Shown here piece by piece: positions 1 through 8,508 of a stretch of DNA of 64,000 nt. How positions within the stretch are numbered: position 1 is the first letter of the stretch; every line of letters begins with the position of its first letter. Origin of the DNA: Jeotgalibaca ciconiae (lineage in GTDB: Bacteria; Bacillota; Bacilli; Lactobacillales; Aerococcaceae); contig NZ_CP034465.1 of assembly GCF_003955755.1 (NCBI RefSeq), positions 1,730,001 to 1,794,000 of the forward strand, in the 5' to 3' direction. Made by a program: the position numbers and the translations under genes. Under the pieces are notes generated by a model. It worked only from the letters and a program-made list of their open reading frames with translations, searched no databases and had not been told where the DNA came from.

Positions 1-519
1 ATAGCCGGTAGTCTGATAGTGGCTGTTGAAATCTGCGCTTTCTTGATTTCCATACGTGTCCGAATGAGTAGAATCAAGATCAATCACCATGTTTTGAATG
101 TTAATTTGAACGATCTGCCTATCTGCCAAATACTGGGCCACTTGCATAAACTGAGGAATCGTTTCTTTTGTGATTGCTTTGAAAAAGCGACTAATCGTTG
201 GTTGAGATGCCAGAGTGTTTTTATTGGAAAAAATTGTTTTGAAGATGGGGTCTAGTCGTAATCGATTCGCTGCGACATCTTTTGAGTAGCCAGCGATATG
301 CTGGAAAAGTAGCTGCTCGATGATATCGTTATACGTATGATCTGGGTTTCTTCGGCTGTCAGTTAGTTTCACCTGCTCTTCAAGTATGCTGGAAAACCCA
401 ATCCGACTCATAAACTCTTTTATCAGAACAAGACCGCTATCTGAAGAAATGTTGCCACCATCGTTGGCGAGTGTAATATTTTTATTGAAAGTTAGTTGTT
501 TGTGTTGTAAAGTCGACAT
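1..519 (-). CDS. IS1380-type transposase, N-terminal part (runs off window)
   Basis: The ATG is the complement of 517-519 and the first 173 codons are visible. The translation matches the truncated right copy: it opens MSTLQHKQLTFNKN and carries the IDLDSTHSDTYG segment, typical of the first part of the IS1380 DDE catalytic domain. The function is cut-and-paste DNA transposition. The gene continues past position 1, so this copy may or may not be intact. Confidence 0.85.
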   Translation of the reverse strand, partial: MSTLQHKQLTFNKNITLANDGGNISSDSGLVLIKEFMSRIGFSSILEEQVKLTDSRRNPDHTYNDIIEQLLFQHIAGYSKDVAANRLRLDPIFKTIFSNKNTLASQPTISRFFKAITKETIPQFMQVAQYLADRQIVQINIQNMVIDLDSTHSDTYGNQESADFNSHYQTTGY

Positions 520-678
520 ATGGGCACCCCTTGCTTGTATTGTGACGTTTTGGTCGACTTAACAATACCATAAGGAGTGCCTTTTTTTACACCCAAAGGG
601 TGAAAAAAATAATTTGCAAGAACTGTTCAAGCAGAAGGGTTTACAAGGGTTATTGTTGAGTACTGTGAATTATTCAGG
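1..678 (-). mobile_element. IS1380-family insertion sequence, left copy (cut by window edge)
   Basis: This is an inverted copy of the element at 3123-3825. The outer end reads CCTGAATAATTCACAG on the minus strand starting at 678, the same as the right copy at 3123. Every part compared between the copies agrees, including the hairpin CACCCTTTGGGTG in front of the transposase. The other end lies outside the window, so target-site duplication cannot be checked. Confidence 0.85.
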
Positions 679-741
679 CCACAGAAAATAGTTTAAGGAT
701 GGATCAAGTTTCTCAAAAAATATCTGATACTATGCTAGTGA

Positions 742-1371
742 TTAATATCTAGAATAATTAGTGCGATTAATGAAATTACTAATTGGTTTAGAAATTCTAT
801 CAGATATAAATTGAACTAGAGGAGATAGACTAACCAAAACAATAAAGGTACCTATGGGTATCCTATTTGCTATAATTAAAGTAATCAATATGGCGCTTGA
901 ATCACCTATTAGTTTTGATTTCCTTAGATTTAATTTGAAACGTTTTGATATACTTAACATTAAACAATCTACATGGTTTGTTGGATATTTCGCTTGAATA
1001 TAAATCGAGATTCCTATTGCCATGAGAATAATTCCAGTTGTAAAAAGAAACAATCTTGTAGGAATACTATCAGAGGGTATTAGTGTTTTTACAAGAAATA
1101 AGTAAAAATCTATTAAAAGACTCTGTACCACACTGGTAACGAAGGACAAGAATACGTGCCAATCTTTTGTTAAAATATAACAGACCGCTAGAATACTAGC
1201 AGCACTTATAAAGGTCGCCATTCCGACTGAGAGGAGTGCGATGTTACTGACAGCTAGGTAGACTCCGTCCCAAGCACTTTGACCATAAGTGCTAGTAACA
1301 AGGAAAGAAATACCTGCGATGAGGATATTAAAGCCAACTAAGTAAACAACCATTCGTTTTAATTTTGTCAA
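742..1371 (-). CDS. YczE/YyaS/YitT-like integral membrane protein
   Basis: A 209-residue protein with a TTG start behind a GGAG site, and about five hydrophobic segments (near residues 8-28, 40-65, 70-95, 105-125 and 155-185). Length and layout fit the YczE/YyaS group of membrane proteins, whose substrate is not established; this is a resemblance by eye. It lies between the two inverted IS copies. Upstream on the minus strand are a TACAAT -10 candidate (1426-1431) and a Crp/Fnr-type palindrome (1452-1469), suggesting control by the neighbouring regulator. It could be a drug or metabolite exporter, but nothing in the sequence shows a substrate. Confidence 0.55.
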   Translation of the reverse strand: MTKLKRMVVYLVGFNILIAGISFLVTSTYGQSAWDGVYLAVSNIALLSVGMATFISAASILAVCYILTKDWHVFLSFVTSVVQSLLIDFYLFLVKTLIPSDSIPTRLFLFTTGIILMAIGISIYIQAKYPTNHVDCLMLSISKRFKLNLRKSKLIGDSSAILITLIIANRIPIGTFIVLVSLSPLVQFISDRISKPISNFINRTNYSRY

Positions 1372-1451
1372 TTAATTCAGACTCCATTTCTACATTATAT
1401 AAATAAATATTAATAACTTAAATTAATTGTAGAGTATATAATTTGTTTAGT

Positions 1452-1469
1452 ATGTTGCTTATGCAACGC
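1452..1469 (-). promoter_or_regulatory. Crp/Fnr-type operator upstream of the membrane protein gene
   Basis: ATGTTGC-TTAT-GCAACGC shares its ATGTTGC-N4-GCAAC core with the perfect palindrome at 2223-2240. The 18-bp, N4-spaced layout is typical of Crp/Fnr sites. If the minus-strand TACAAT at 1426-1431 is the -10, the start site is near 1419 and this operator is centred at about -41.5, the classic class II activator position. Confidence 0.55.
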
Positions 1470-1470
1470 A

Positions 1471-1499
1471 AAAATCATCCTATAAAGGATGATTTTTAT
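1471..1499 (-). terminator. Terminator after the Crp/Fnr regulator
   Basis: Stem AAAATCATCC / GGATGATTTT around a 6-nt loop, with an A-run on one side and a T-run on the other. It lies 40 bases past the end of the minus-strand regulator gene and could work in both directions. Confidence 0.7.
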
Positions 1500-1540
1500 A
1501 TACTGAAAATATTAGTTAACTGAACAAATACATAGTGAAT

Positions 1541-2209
1541 TTATGAATAGTTGCTTTTTATTTTGAATAAATCTTTATGATACTCAATTATACCCTCTTT
1601 TTGCATAGCACTAAGTTCTCTTGATAGAGCGCTCCTATCAACATCTAAATATTGTGCCATCTCTTCGCGATTAAATGGAATTTTGAAACTTATGGCATTT
1701 TTTTCTTTTGAAATTCTTGATAGAAAAGTAATAACTTTTTCTCGTATGGAAGGCATGATCAAACAGTCATTTCGATCATGAAGTTCTAGAGCTCTCTCTG
1801 ATACACTATCAAACAAGTTAGATAAAAATAATCTGTGTGCTAACTCATGTTCTGGATAATAACTAAAAAGGCTTTTCCTAGGAATCTTGAGTAGATGAAG
1901 TGGTTCGATAGCATGTATTGACATAGGGCACTTTCTTTGAATACTTAAAGCTGTTAGTAAGGCCGAATAGGTTCCAGCGTGATGTAAAGTAACAATGATC
2001 TCTTTTCCGAGAATATTTACCTTATTGCTTATCGCAGTACCGCTAACAATAATACCTAGTTCGTGTACCTCTTCTTGTTCGTATACAATAACATCTCCTT
2101 TTTGATAATGTTTTTGTTTTGCTTCCATACAATTCAAAAGTGCTTCAATATCACTTGAGTTAAGTCCATTAAATAGAACAGATTTTGTTAACAAATCAAA
2201 TGAATTCAT
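1541..2209 (-). CDS. Crp/Fnr family transcriptional regulator
   Basis: A 222-residue protein. The chosen start MNSFDLLTK has AGGAGG seven bases upstream; a 14-codon in-frame extension runs through the operator palindrome and is unlikely to be translated. Residues ~1-120 form a cyclic-nucleotide-binding-like beta barrel, followed by a dimerisation helix and a C-terminal winged helix-turn-helix (EEMAQYLDVDRSALSRELS). There is no obvious N-terminal four-cysteine cluster, so a classical FNR iron-sulfur sensor is not supported. It is divergent from a flavin nitroreductase and flanked by two matching palindromes, suggesting autoregulation and control of both neighbours, possibly in redox or nitrosative stress (inference). 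Confidence 0.85.
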   Translation of the reverse strand: MNSFDLLTKSVLFNGLNSSDIEALLNCMEAKQKHYQKGDVIVYEQEEVHELGIIVSGTAISNKVNILGKEIIVTLHHAGTYSALLTALSIQRKCPMSIHAIEPLHLLKIPRKSLFSYYPEHELAHRLFLSNLFDSVSERALELHDRNDCLIMPSIREKVITFLSRISKEKNAISFKIPFNREEMAQYLDVDRSALSRELSAMQKEGIIEYHKDLFKIKSNYS

Positions 2210-2222
2210 TTCATTTCCTCCT

Positions 2223-2240
2223 ATGTTGCGCACGCAACAT
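2223..2240. promoter_or_regulatory. Crp/Fnr-type operator in the regulator leader
   Basis: ATGTTGC-GCAC-GCAACAT is a palindrome with perfect 7-bp arms, directly upstream of the regulator's Shine-Dalgarno. A candidate minus-strand -10 (TATAGT, about 2262-2267) puts it just downstream of the transcription start, fitting autorepression. Confidence 0.6.
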
Positions 2241-2325
2241 ATTTTCAACAAAAATGATACTATAGTTAACTCATAAGTTCAATAACCAATGTATTGACTT
2301 TAAGAATAGATAGGAGAGATAGAGA

Positions 2326-3072
2326 ATGAACCCAGTAATAGAATTACAATTAGAACATAAAAGTATCAGAAGATTTAAGAAAGAACTAATTAGTGAGGAC
2401 CTTGTTTCAACATTAGTTGATGTCGCTCAGCATACTGCGACCAGTAATTATGCACAATCATACTCCATTATGAGTATCACAGATGTTGACAAGAAAAAGA
2501 GAATTGCTGAAATCGGGAAACAGTCGTATATTGCAGAATCAGGGCATTTATTTATTATGCTTGCAGATCAAGCCAGAAATGCAGCCATTGTTGAAGAATC
2601 AGGAGAAAAGACAGAGATTTTTTCTTCATTTGATAAATTCTTCATTGGTGCAACAGATGCTATTCTAGCAGCTCAGAATATCATTATTGCCGCTGAGAGT
2701 TTAGGTATTGGTGGGGTATTACTTGGAAGTATATTAAATGAAGTGGACGAACTTAGTGAGCTTTTAGATTTACCTGCTTTTGTTGTTCCAGTTCTTGGGA
2801 TAGCTCTAGGTTATCCGGATCAAGAACCACAGTCAAAACCTCGACTTCCTCAAAAATTAGTACACTTTGAAAATAACTATCCAAAATGGCAAAACATATC
2901 AAGCAAACTGGAAGATTACGATAATACAGTTACTGAATATTATAATGCTCGTGAATCAAATAAACGAATTGAAACATTTGCTCAAATGATTACTCATTGG
3001 AGTTTAGTAACACATCCTGGTCGTTTGAAAATGTTAAATTACATTCAAAAACAGAAATTGATCAAGTTTTAA
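2326..3072 (+). CDS. NfrA-type FMN-dependent nitroreductase / flavin reductase
   Basis: A 248-residue protein with AGGAGAG upstream of the ATG. The N-terminus has the conserved HKSIRRFKKE segment that binds FMN phosphate, followed by the nitroreductase core with GIGGVLLGSILN and the VPVLGIALGYPDQEP stretch of the NfrA/NfsA group. NfsA/NfrA enzymes reduce nitroaromatics or free flavin with NAD(P)H in the cytoplasm. It is divergent from a Crp/Fnr regulator, and both lie between inverted IS1380 copies, so it is probably horizontally acquired cargo. The true substrate cannot be told. Confidence 0.85.
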   Translation: MNPVIELQLEHKSIRRFKKELISEDLVSTLVDVAQHTATSNYAQSYSIMSITDVDKKKRIAEIGKQSYIAESGHLFIMLADQARNAAIVEESGEKTEIFSSFDKFFIGATDAILAAQNIIIAAESLGIGGVLLGSILNEVDELSELLDLPAFVVPVLGIALGYPDQEPQSKPRLPQKLVHFENNYPKWQNISSKLEDYDNTVTEYYNARESNKRIETFAQMITHWSLVTHPGRLKMLNYIQKQKLIKF

Positions 3073-3122
3073 TGACTTTATAAAGATTTTGAATAGCTTA
3101 AATTTTAGAGAAAATATATATA

Positions 3123-3825
3123 CCTGAATAATTCACAGTACTCAACAATAACCCTTGTAAACCCTTCTGCTTGAACAGTTCTTGCAAATTATTTTTTTCA
3201 CCCTTTGGGTGTAAAAAAAGGCACTCCTTATGGTATTGTTAAGTCGACCAAAACGTCACAATACAAGCAAGGGGTGCCCATATGTCGACTTTACAACACA
3301 AACAACTAACTTTCAATAAAAATATTACACTCGCCAACGATGGTGGCAACATTTCTTCAGATAGCGGTCTTGTTCTGATAAAAGAGTTTATGAGTCGGAT
3401 TGGGTTTTCCAGCATACTTGAAGAGCAGGTGAAACTAACTGACAGCCGAAGAAACCCAGATCATACGTATAACGATATCATCGAGCAGCTACTTTTCCAG
3501 CATATCGCTGGCTACTCAAAAGATGTCGCAGCGAATCGATTACGACTAGACCCCATCTTCAAAACAATTTTTTCCAATAAAAACACTCTGGCATCTCAAC
3601 CAACGATTAGTCGCTTTTTCAAAGCAATCACAAAAGAAACGATTCCTCAGTTTATGCAAGTGGCCCAGTATTTGGCAGATAGGCAGATCGTTCAAATTAA
3701 CATTCAAAACATGGTGATTGATCTTGATTCTACTCATTCGGACACGTATGGAAATCAAGAAAGCGCAGATTTCAACAGCCACTATCAGACTACCGGCTAT
3801 CATCCTCTCGTCGCTTTTGATGGCT
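3123..3825 (+). mobile_element. IS1380-family insertion sequence, right copy, 3' truncated
   Basis: It begins with CCTGAATAATTCACAG at 3123, matching the minus-strand end of the left copy at 678. The leader has a hairpin (CACCCTTTGGGTG plus an A-run), then a Shine-Dalgarno and the transposase ATG at 3282. Homology stops after the codons for HPLVAFDG, and the next base starts a CRISPR repeat. The second half of the transposase and the right terminal repeat are missing. Confidence 0.85.
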
Positions 3826-3827
3826 AG
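3282..3827 (+). pseudogene. IS1380-type transposase, truncated at residue 181
   Basis: IS1380-type transposases are usually over 400 residues. This one has the N-terminal half, including the first catalytic-domain segment IDLDSTHSDTYG and the conserved TTGYHPLVAFDG. The stop codon TAG at 3825-3827 overlaps the first bases of CRISPR repeat 1. The remaining catalytic residues are lost, so the protein cannot be active alone. Its promoter may now read into the CRISPR array, which has no other visible leader. Confidence 0.9.
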
Positions 3828-4078
3828 TAGATACCTATCTCCGATAAAAGGAGACGAAAACTAATCTCATTTTTTCGATATCCGATTTTTTGTTTCAGTA
3901 GATACCTATCTCCGATAAAAGGAGACGAAAACCAACACCATACATCGAACTTATCAAGGATAACTCCTTAGTAGATACCTATCTCCGATAAAAGGAGACG
4001 AAAACTCTTAGCAAACAAATAGATGTTTCGGCGTAATTTGTAAGTAGATACCTATCTCCGATAAAAGGAGACGCAATT
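3826..4078 (+). CRISPR. Short CRISPR array: 4 repeats, 3 spacers
   Basis: Repeats of 36 bases start at 3826, 3897, 3970 and 4043. Each begins AGTAGATACC, has the hairpin TCTCC-GATAAAA-GGAGA and ends CGAAAAC. Spacers are 3862-3896 (35 nt), 3933-3969 (37 nt) and 4006-4042 (37 nt). The fourth repeat is degenerate in its last five bases, which marks the leader-distal end, so the array reads on the plus strand toward cas1. No leader is present: repeat 1 abuts the broken IS1380 transposase. A short stem followed by ...GAAAAC resembles the direct repeats of type VI-A (Cas13a) systems more than ordinary type II repeats; this is an inference. Confidence 0.93.
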
Positions 4079-4185
4079 AGTATGTATGAAGCTAAAATTC
4101 TCTATTTATGCGACCTCTTTATTTCAGGGATAGTATATTAGAATTTATATTTGACTCTAAAAACAATATACTGGAGGGATTTATT

Positions 4186-5094
4186 TTGAAGGATATCGTG
4201 TATGTTGAACATCAATATTATGTATCGGTTAGGGGAAATAGTTTTCGATTCGCAAACCTTGTTACTAAGGAGGAACATTTTGTGCCGCTCGATGAAATTG
4301 AGTGGTTGATATTCAACAATGAAAAAAGTTATTTCACAAAACGCCTCGTAACTGTCTGTATGGAAAAAGGAATTGGGATCCTTTTTTGTGATTTAAAACA
4401 CAATCCAGGTTGTTTATTGTCGACTTCCTATGGGCACAGTCAAAGAGTTACTCGCTTAAGAACACAATTAGCTCTTCAAAAAAAGACAAAAAACCGTCTA
4501 TGGAGAAAAATTGTTATCGCTAAGATAAACAATCAAGCAGATTGTTTAGCAGAAGCACTTCATAAAGAAGATGCAACAAAGAAGATTCGTAGCATAGGTA
4601 AGACGGTTGTAGAAGGGGATCCTCATAACCGCGAAGCATATGCAGCGAGGATTTATTTTATTAATTTATTTGGCGCTGGATTTAGGCGAGGCAGATTTGA
4701 TGATGCTGTAAATGCAAGCTTAAACTATGGATATGCTCTTGTTAGAGCATTAATTAGGCGTGAATTAGCTTTACATGGATTGGAAGCTAGCTTGGGAATT
4801 AAACATGAGTCAGTTGAAAATCCCTTTAATTTGTCTGATGATATCATCGAAGCATATAGGCCATTCGTAGATGCAATGGTTTATGAAAAAATATATGATA
4901 AAAAAATTATTTCTTTGGAATTAGAAGAAAAGAAACAGTTACTACAGGTTTTTATGGAAAAATGTGTTATTGATAATAAAGTGTTTACAATTAATGATGC
5001 AGTCAGTGTGACGGTTGAGTCCTATATTAAGTGCATTGAAGAAAATAGCGCAGCACCACTCAAACTGCCAATGTTTATAGAAGGAGGTAAATGA
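4186..5094 (+). CDS. cas1: CRISPR-associated endonuclease Cas1
   Basis: Cas1 is the integrase subunit that inserts spacers. The chosen start is TTG at 4186 behind GGAGG, giving 302 residues; an ATG at 4108 would add 26 residues with no Shine-Dalgarno. The three metal-ligand regions are visible: the REAYAARIYF glutamate, the histidine in GLEASLGIKHES and the acidic NPFNLSDDIIEAYRPFVD. The last motif is typical of the type II-like Cas1 branch, also seen beside some Cas13a loci. It overlaps cas2 by four bases (ATGA). No effector gene lies between the array and cas1 or after cas2. Confidence 0.93.
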   Translation: MKDIVYVEHQYYVSVRGNSFRFANLVTKEEHFVPLDEIEWLIFNNEKSYFTKRLVTVCMEKGIGILFCDLKHNPGCLLSTSYGHSQRVTRLRTQLALQKKTKNRLWRKIVIAKINNQADCLAEALHKEDATKKIRSIGKTVVEGDPHNREAYAARIYFINLFGAGFRRGRFDDAVNASLNYGYALVRALIRRELALHGLEASLGIKHESVENPFNLSDDIIEAYRPFVDAMVYEKIYDKKIISLELEEKKQLLQVFMEKCVIDNKVFTINDAVSVTVESYIKCIEENSAAPLKLPMFIEGGK

Positions 5095-5399
5095 TGCTAT
5101 TACTAGTTTGTTTTGATTTACCTAGAGAGACTCAAAGAGAACGAAAACAGGCAAACAAATACAAGAAAAGATTAATTGAGCTAGGTTTTACGATGAAGCA
5201 GTATAGTTTATATGAGCGCGAAATTAGGCAACAATCGACAAGGAAGAAAGTTATCGAGACTTTAAGAAAAGAATTACCAGATGTTGGTGCAATTACACTC
5301 TATTTATTACCAGATGAAGTTCATGATGGACAGATTACAATTTTAGGAGAACGTGCTATTAATAGGACTATTCGAAATCCGAAGTTAATTATTTTATGA
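5091..5399 (+). CDS. cas2: CRISPR-associated protein Cas2
   Basis: A 102-residue ferredoxin-fold subunit of the Cas1-Cas2 integration complex. The N-terminal beta strand LLLVCFDLPRET carries the conserved aspartate, followed by GFTMKQYSLYERE and GAITLYLLPDEV. The start has GAAGGAGG upstream; a second ATG follows immediately at 5094. It is translationally coupled to cas1. After its stop there is no csn2, cas4 or effector, only about 170 bases before rapZ. Confidence 0.92.
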   Translation: MMLLLVCFDLPRETQRERKQANKYKKRLIELGFTMKQYSLYEREIRQQSTRKKVIETLRKELPDVGAITLYLLPDEVHDGQITILGERAINRTIRNPKLIIL

Positions 5400-5571
5400 A
5401 TTTATATGATGTAGAGTTAATACGAAAAATACGATATTCTCTTCACCTAACTAGACACAAACTGAAATAAAAATGACTAGCCTTATATAAATGGAATGAT
5501 GACGGTCTGTTGTATTCGACACACCCGGCATGTTATAATATACCTTAAGCAAAGATAGAGGAGGAATAAAC
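5400..5571 (+). promoter_or_regulatory. Intergenic region with rapZ promoter
   Basis: A promoter fits at -35 TTGTAT (5510-5515), an 18-base spacer and -10 TATAAT (5534-5539) preceded by TG, an extended -10. It separates the accessory block from rapZ-yvcK-whiA. Nothing else was recognised here. Confidence 0.65.
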
Positions 5572-6462
5572 ATGGCTGATATACTTGAACTAGTGATTAT
5601 TACAGGCATGAGTGGAGCAGGGAAAACAGTAGTACTGCAGACTTTTGAAGATTTAGGATATTTTTGTGTGGATAATATGCCCCCAAGTTTATTGCCGAAA
5701 TTTTGGGAACTAGTAAAAGAATCAGGCAAGATTAGTCGAGTGTGTTTAGTGATTGATTTACGTTCTAGAGCTTTTTTTGACGAAATTATGACGGCAGTCG
5801 GCAGTCTAGATAATACCTCTTTTATTACAACTAAAACGATTTTCTTGGATGCATCCGATGATGTATTAGTTTCTCGCTACAAAGAGACAAGAAGAAATCA
5901 TCCCTTGACTCAGTCTTCTGGAACGGTGTCGGAGGGAATTCAAAAAGAACGAGAATTATTAACAGATATTCGTAGTCGTGCTCAATGGATTATTGATACA
6001 AGTCGAACGACACCTCGTCAGCTTCGTGAGAGTATACTGGAGAAATTTCAAGATCAAGAGCATGGGCTTTTTCATATTGAAGTAGTTTCTTTTGGATTTA
6101 AATACAGTGCACCAATTGATGCGGATATTGTAATGGATGTACGATTTTTGCCTAATCCACATTATATCGACGAGTTACGTCCATTAACAGGGCTGGACAA
6201 GGCTGTTTATGACTATGTAATGCAACAACCTGAAACGGAAACTTTTTACCGAAAGTTTACTGATTTATTAGATTATATAATTCCTGGCTATAAAAAAGAA
6301 GGAAAAACGTCTGTTACGATAGCAATTGGTTGTACCGGTGGACAACACCGCTCCGTAGCATTATCGGAAAGAGTCGGACTTCATCTATCGAATGATGGAT
6401 ACGCGGTTAATATTTCTCACCGCGATAAAAATAAACGAAAAGAGGCTGTGAATCGGTCATGA
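5572..6462 (+). CDS. rapZ: RNase adapter / nucleotide-binding protein RapZ (YvcJ)
   Basis: A 296-residue P-loop protein. Walker A GMSGAGKT is at residues 12-19, a Walker B-like VIDLRSR follows near 62, and the C-terminal domain has [18 protein letters not shown]. In Gram-negatives RapZ controls glmZ sRNA decay; in Firmicutes YvcJ is a GTP/ATP-binding protein whose role is less clear. It starts the conserved rapZ-yvcK-whiA operon and overlaps yvcK by four bases. The operon is often preceded by uvrA in this group; here the IS/CRISPR block lies upstream instead. Confidence 0.95.
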   Translation: MADILELVIITGMSGAGKTVVLQTFEDLGYFCVDNMPPSLLPKFWELVKESGKISRVCLVIDLRSRAFFDEIMTAVGSLDNTSFITTKTIFLDASDDVLVSRYKETRRNHPLTQSSGTVSEGIQKERELLTDIRSRAQWIIDTSRTTPRQLRESILEKFQDQEHGLFHIEVVSFGFKYSAPIDADIVMDVRFLPNPHYIDELRPLTGLDKAVYDYVMQQPETETFYRKFTDLLDYIIPGYKKEGKTSVTIAIGCTGGQHRSVALSERVGLHLSNDGYAVNISHRDKNKRKEAVNRS

Positions 6463-7469
6463 GTGAGAACATGAAATCCAAAAGACGGCAAAAAAGTATG
6501 GTCGTTATTGGTGGGGGAACTGGTTTACCAGTTATTTTAAAACATTTGAAACAATACAATGTAGACTTAACAGCCATTGTAACGGTTGCGGATGATGGTG
6601 GAAGCAGCGGTGTAATTCGAGATTATGTCAATATCATTCCGCCTGGCGATATTCGAAACTGCATGAACGCACTGTCAGATCTTCCTGACTTGTATAAAGA
6701 AATCTTTCAGTATCGTTTTGATTCGAGTGATGATTTCTTTTCAGGGCATGCAATCGGTAATTTAGTGATTGCTGCCTTGGCAGAGATGAAAGGAAATATC
6801 TTTGATGCTGTACGATTATTATCAATCATGATGCAAGTAAAAGGGAAAATTTATGCTGCTGCTGAAGAACCGTTAACATTGTATGCTCAATTTGAAGACG
6901 GTGAAATCGTAAAGGGCGAATCTCAAATCGCTAAGCATCGTAAAAAAATCGAGAGAGTTGCTGTAAAACCCTTGGACGAAACACGGGAAGCTAAAGCTTC
7001 TCGCGATGTGATTCGTTCCATTCGTGAAGCTGATATTATTGTAATCGGGCCAGGAAGTTTGTATACCAGTATCCTGCCAAATTTAATGATTTCTGATTTA
7101 GGGAAAGCAGTCGTGGAATCAGAAGCAGAAGTGGTCTATATATGCAATATCATGACGCAATTAGGTGAAACGGAAAACTTTTCAGATGCTGATCATGTAA
7201 AAGTTCTACATAAACACTTGAATCATAAATTTATTAATACCGTTTTGGTAAATACGGAAGAAGTTCCTGAAGAGTATTTAGACCAACAAGCTGACGAAGA
7301 ATATTTGTTTCAAGTACGTCATGATTTTCAAGCATTACGTGATGAAAACTGCCGGGTAATTTCTGCAGACTTTTTAAATGTAAAAGAGGGCGGCGTTTAC
7401 CATGATGGAGAAAAAGTAGCGTCGGAAATAATGAATCTTACTTCTTCAATGAGAGTAAATCATTCATAA
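6459..7469 (+). CDS. yvcK: Gluconeogenesis factor YvcK / GlmR
   Basis: A 336-residue protein of the YvcK/CofD-like family. It opens with [17 protein letters not shown] and then has [10 protein letters not shown] and [14 protein letters not shown], all signatures of the UDP-sugar-binding fold. In Bacillus, GlmR binds UDP-GlcNAc and stimulates GlmS, directing carbon into cell-wall precursors. The ATG overlaps the rapZ stop, so translation is coupled. Confidence 0.95.
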   Translation: MSENMKSKRRQKSMVVIGGGTGLPVILKHLKQYNVDLTAIVTVADDGGSSGVIRDYVNIIPPGDIRNCMNALSDLPDLYKEIFQYRFDSSDDFFSGHAIGNLVIAALAEMKGNIFDAVRLLSIMMQVKGKIYAAAEEPLTLYAQFEDGEIVKGESQIAKHRKKIERVAVKPLDETREAKASRDVIRSIREADIIVIGPGSLYTSILPNLMISDLGKAVVESEAEVVYICNIMTQLGETENFSDADHVKVLHKHLNHKFINTVLVNTEEVPEEYLDQQADEEYLFQVRHDFQALRDENCRVISADFLNVKEGGVYHDGEKVASEIMNLTSSMRVNHS

Positions 7470-7508
7470 AAAAATAAATACAATTACTTTGAGAGAGGAG
7501 AGTGTAAA

Positions 7509-8450
7509 TTGTCTTATGCTTCAGATGTAAAAAAAGAATTAACCACTTTAGAAGTCCATAGAGAACATGCAAAAGCTGAATTGACGGCTTTGATAAGAAT
7601 GAACGGATCAGTCAGTATTCACAATCAAGGTTTTGTTCTTAATATTCAGTCTGAAAATGCTGCAATCGCAAGAAGGATGTATTCATTATTGAAAGAGCAT
7701 TATCAGGCCGAAGGTGAATTACTTGTTCGTAGAAAGATGAAACTAAAGAAAAATAATATTTATATTGTTCGTTTAAAATACGGCGTTCGTGAAATACTGG
7801 ATGAATTGGATATTTTCGACGGATTAAGTTTTAAAACGCATATTTCTGATGAAATCATGAATAATGAACAAAAACAACGATCCTATTTACGAGGAGCATT
7901 TTTAGCGGGAGGATCTGTGAACAGCCCAGAGACAAGCCGCTACCATTTAGAGATCTATTCGAATTATGAAGATCATAATCAGGACATTTGTGAGATTATG
8001 AATCAGTTTGATCTGAATGCTCGGACAATTGATCGACGAAATGGCTATATTACTTACTTAAAAGAGGCGGAGAAAATCGCTGATTTTCTTGCATTAGTTG
8101 GTGCACATAACTCAATGATGAAATTTGAGGACATTCGTATTGTTCGTGATATGCGTAATTCAGTCAACCGCCTTGTAAATTGCGAGAATGCCAATATGAA
8201 CAAAACAATCGATGCTGCAGCCAAACAAATTGAAAACATTGAATTTATCGAAGAAATGGTAGGTTTAGACAAATTACCAGAAAAATTAAGAGAAATTGCC
8301 GTTTTACGAGTGGAAAACCCGGAAGTAAGTATGAAGGAATTAGGTGAAATGGTTCCGAGCGGTGAAATTTCAAAGTCCGGAATTAACCACCGTATTCGAA
8401 AAATCAATGAATTTGCAGAAAAATTACGTAAGAAAGAAACCGTTTATTGA
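7509..8450 (+). CDS. whiA: Sporulation-type regulator WhiA
   Basis: A 313-residue protein starting at TTG 7509 behind GAGAGGAGAG. The N-terminal two-thirds is a LAGLIDADG-like fold ([16 protein letters not shown]); the C-terminus has a helix-turn-helix ([24 protein letters not shown]). WhiA binds DNA and affects division and chromosome segregation in Firmicutes. It closes the rapZ-yvcK-whiA operon 39 bases after yvcK. Confidence 0.95.
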   Translation: MSYASDVKKELTTLEVHREHAKAELTALIRMNGSVSIHNQGFVLNIQSENAAIARRMYSLLKEHYQAEGELLVRRKMKLKKNNIYIVRLKYGVREILDELDIFDGLSFKTHISDEIMNNEQKQRSYLRGAFLAGGSVNSPETSRYHLEIYSNYEDHNQDICEIMNQFDLNARTIDRRNGYITYLKEAEKIADFLALVGAHNSMMKFEDIRIVRDMRNSVNRLVNCENANMNKTIDAAAKQIENIEFIEEMVGLDKLPEKLREIAVLRVENPEVSMKELGEMVPSGEISKSGINHRIRKINEFAEKLRKKETVY

Positions 8451-8452
8451 TC

Positions 8453-8497
8453 AAAAAAGCTTCAGAATGTTTTATGTAAACATTTCGAAGCTTTTTT
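8453..8497. terminator. Bidirectional terminator between whiA and ssb
   Basis: Outer stem AAAAAAGCTTC / GAAGCTTTTTT with an inner AATGTTT / AAACATT stem. It lies between convergent genes and has A and T runs on both sides. Confidence 0.85.
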
Positions 8498-8508
8498 CGT
8501 ATGTGATT

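Noticed and set aside
19-255. Plus-strand ORF in the left IS copy and its twin at 3546-3803
   Set aside because: Both are antisense shadows of the IS1380 transposase.
4108-4185. ATG 4108 as the cas1 start
   Set aside because: It has no Shine-Dalgarno, and the added 26 residues make the protein longer than usual type II-like Cas1; TTG 4186 follows GGAGG.
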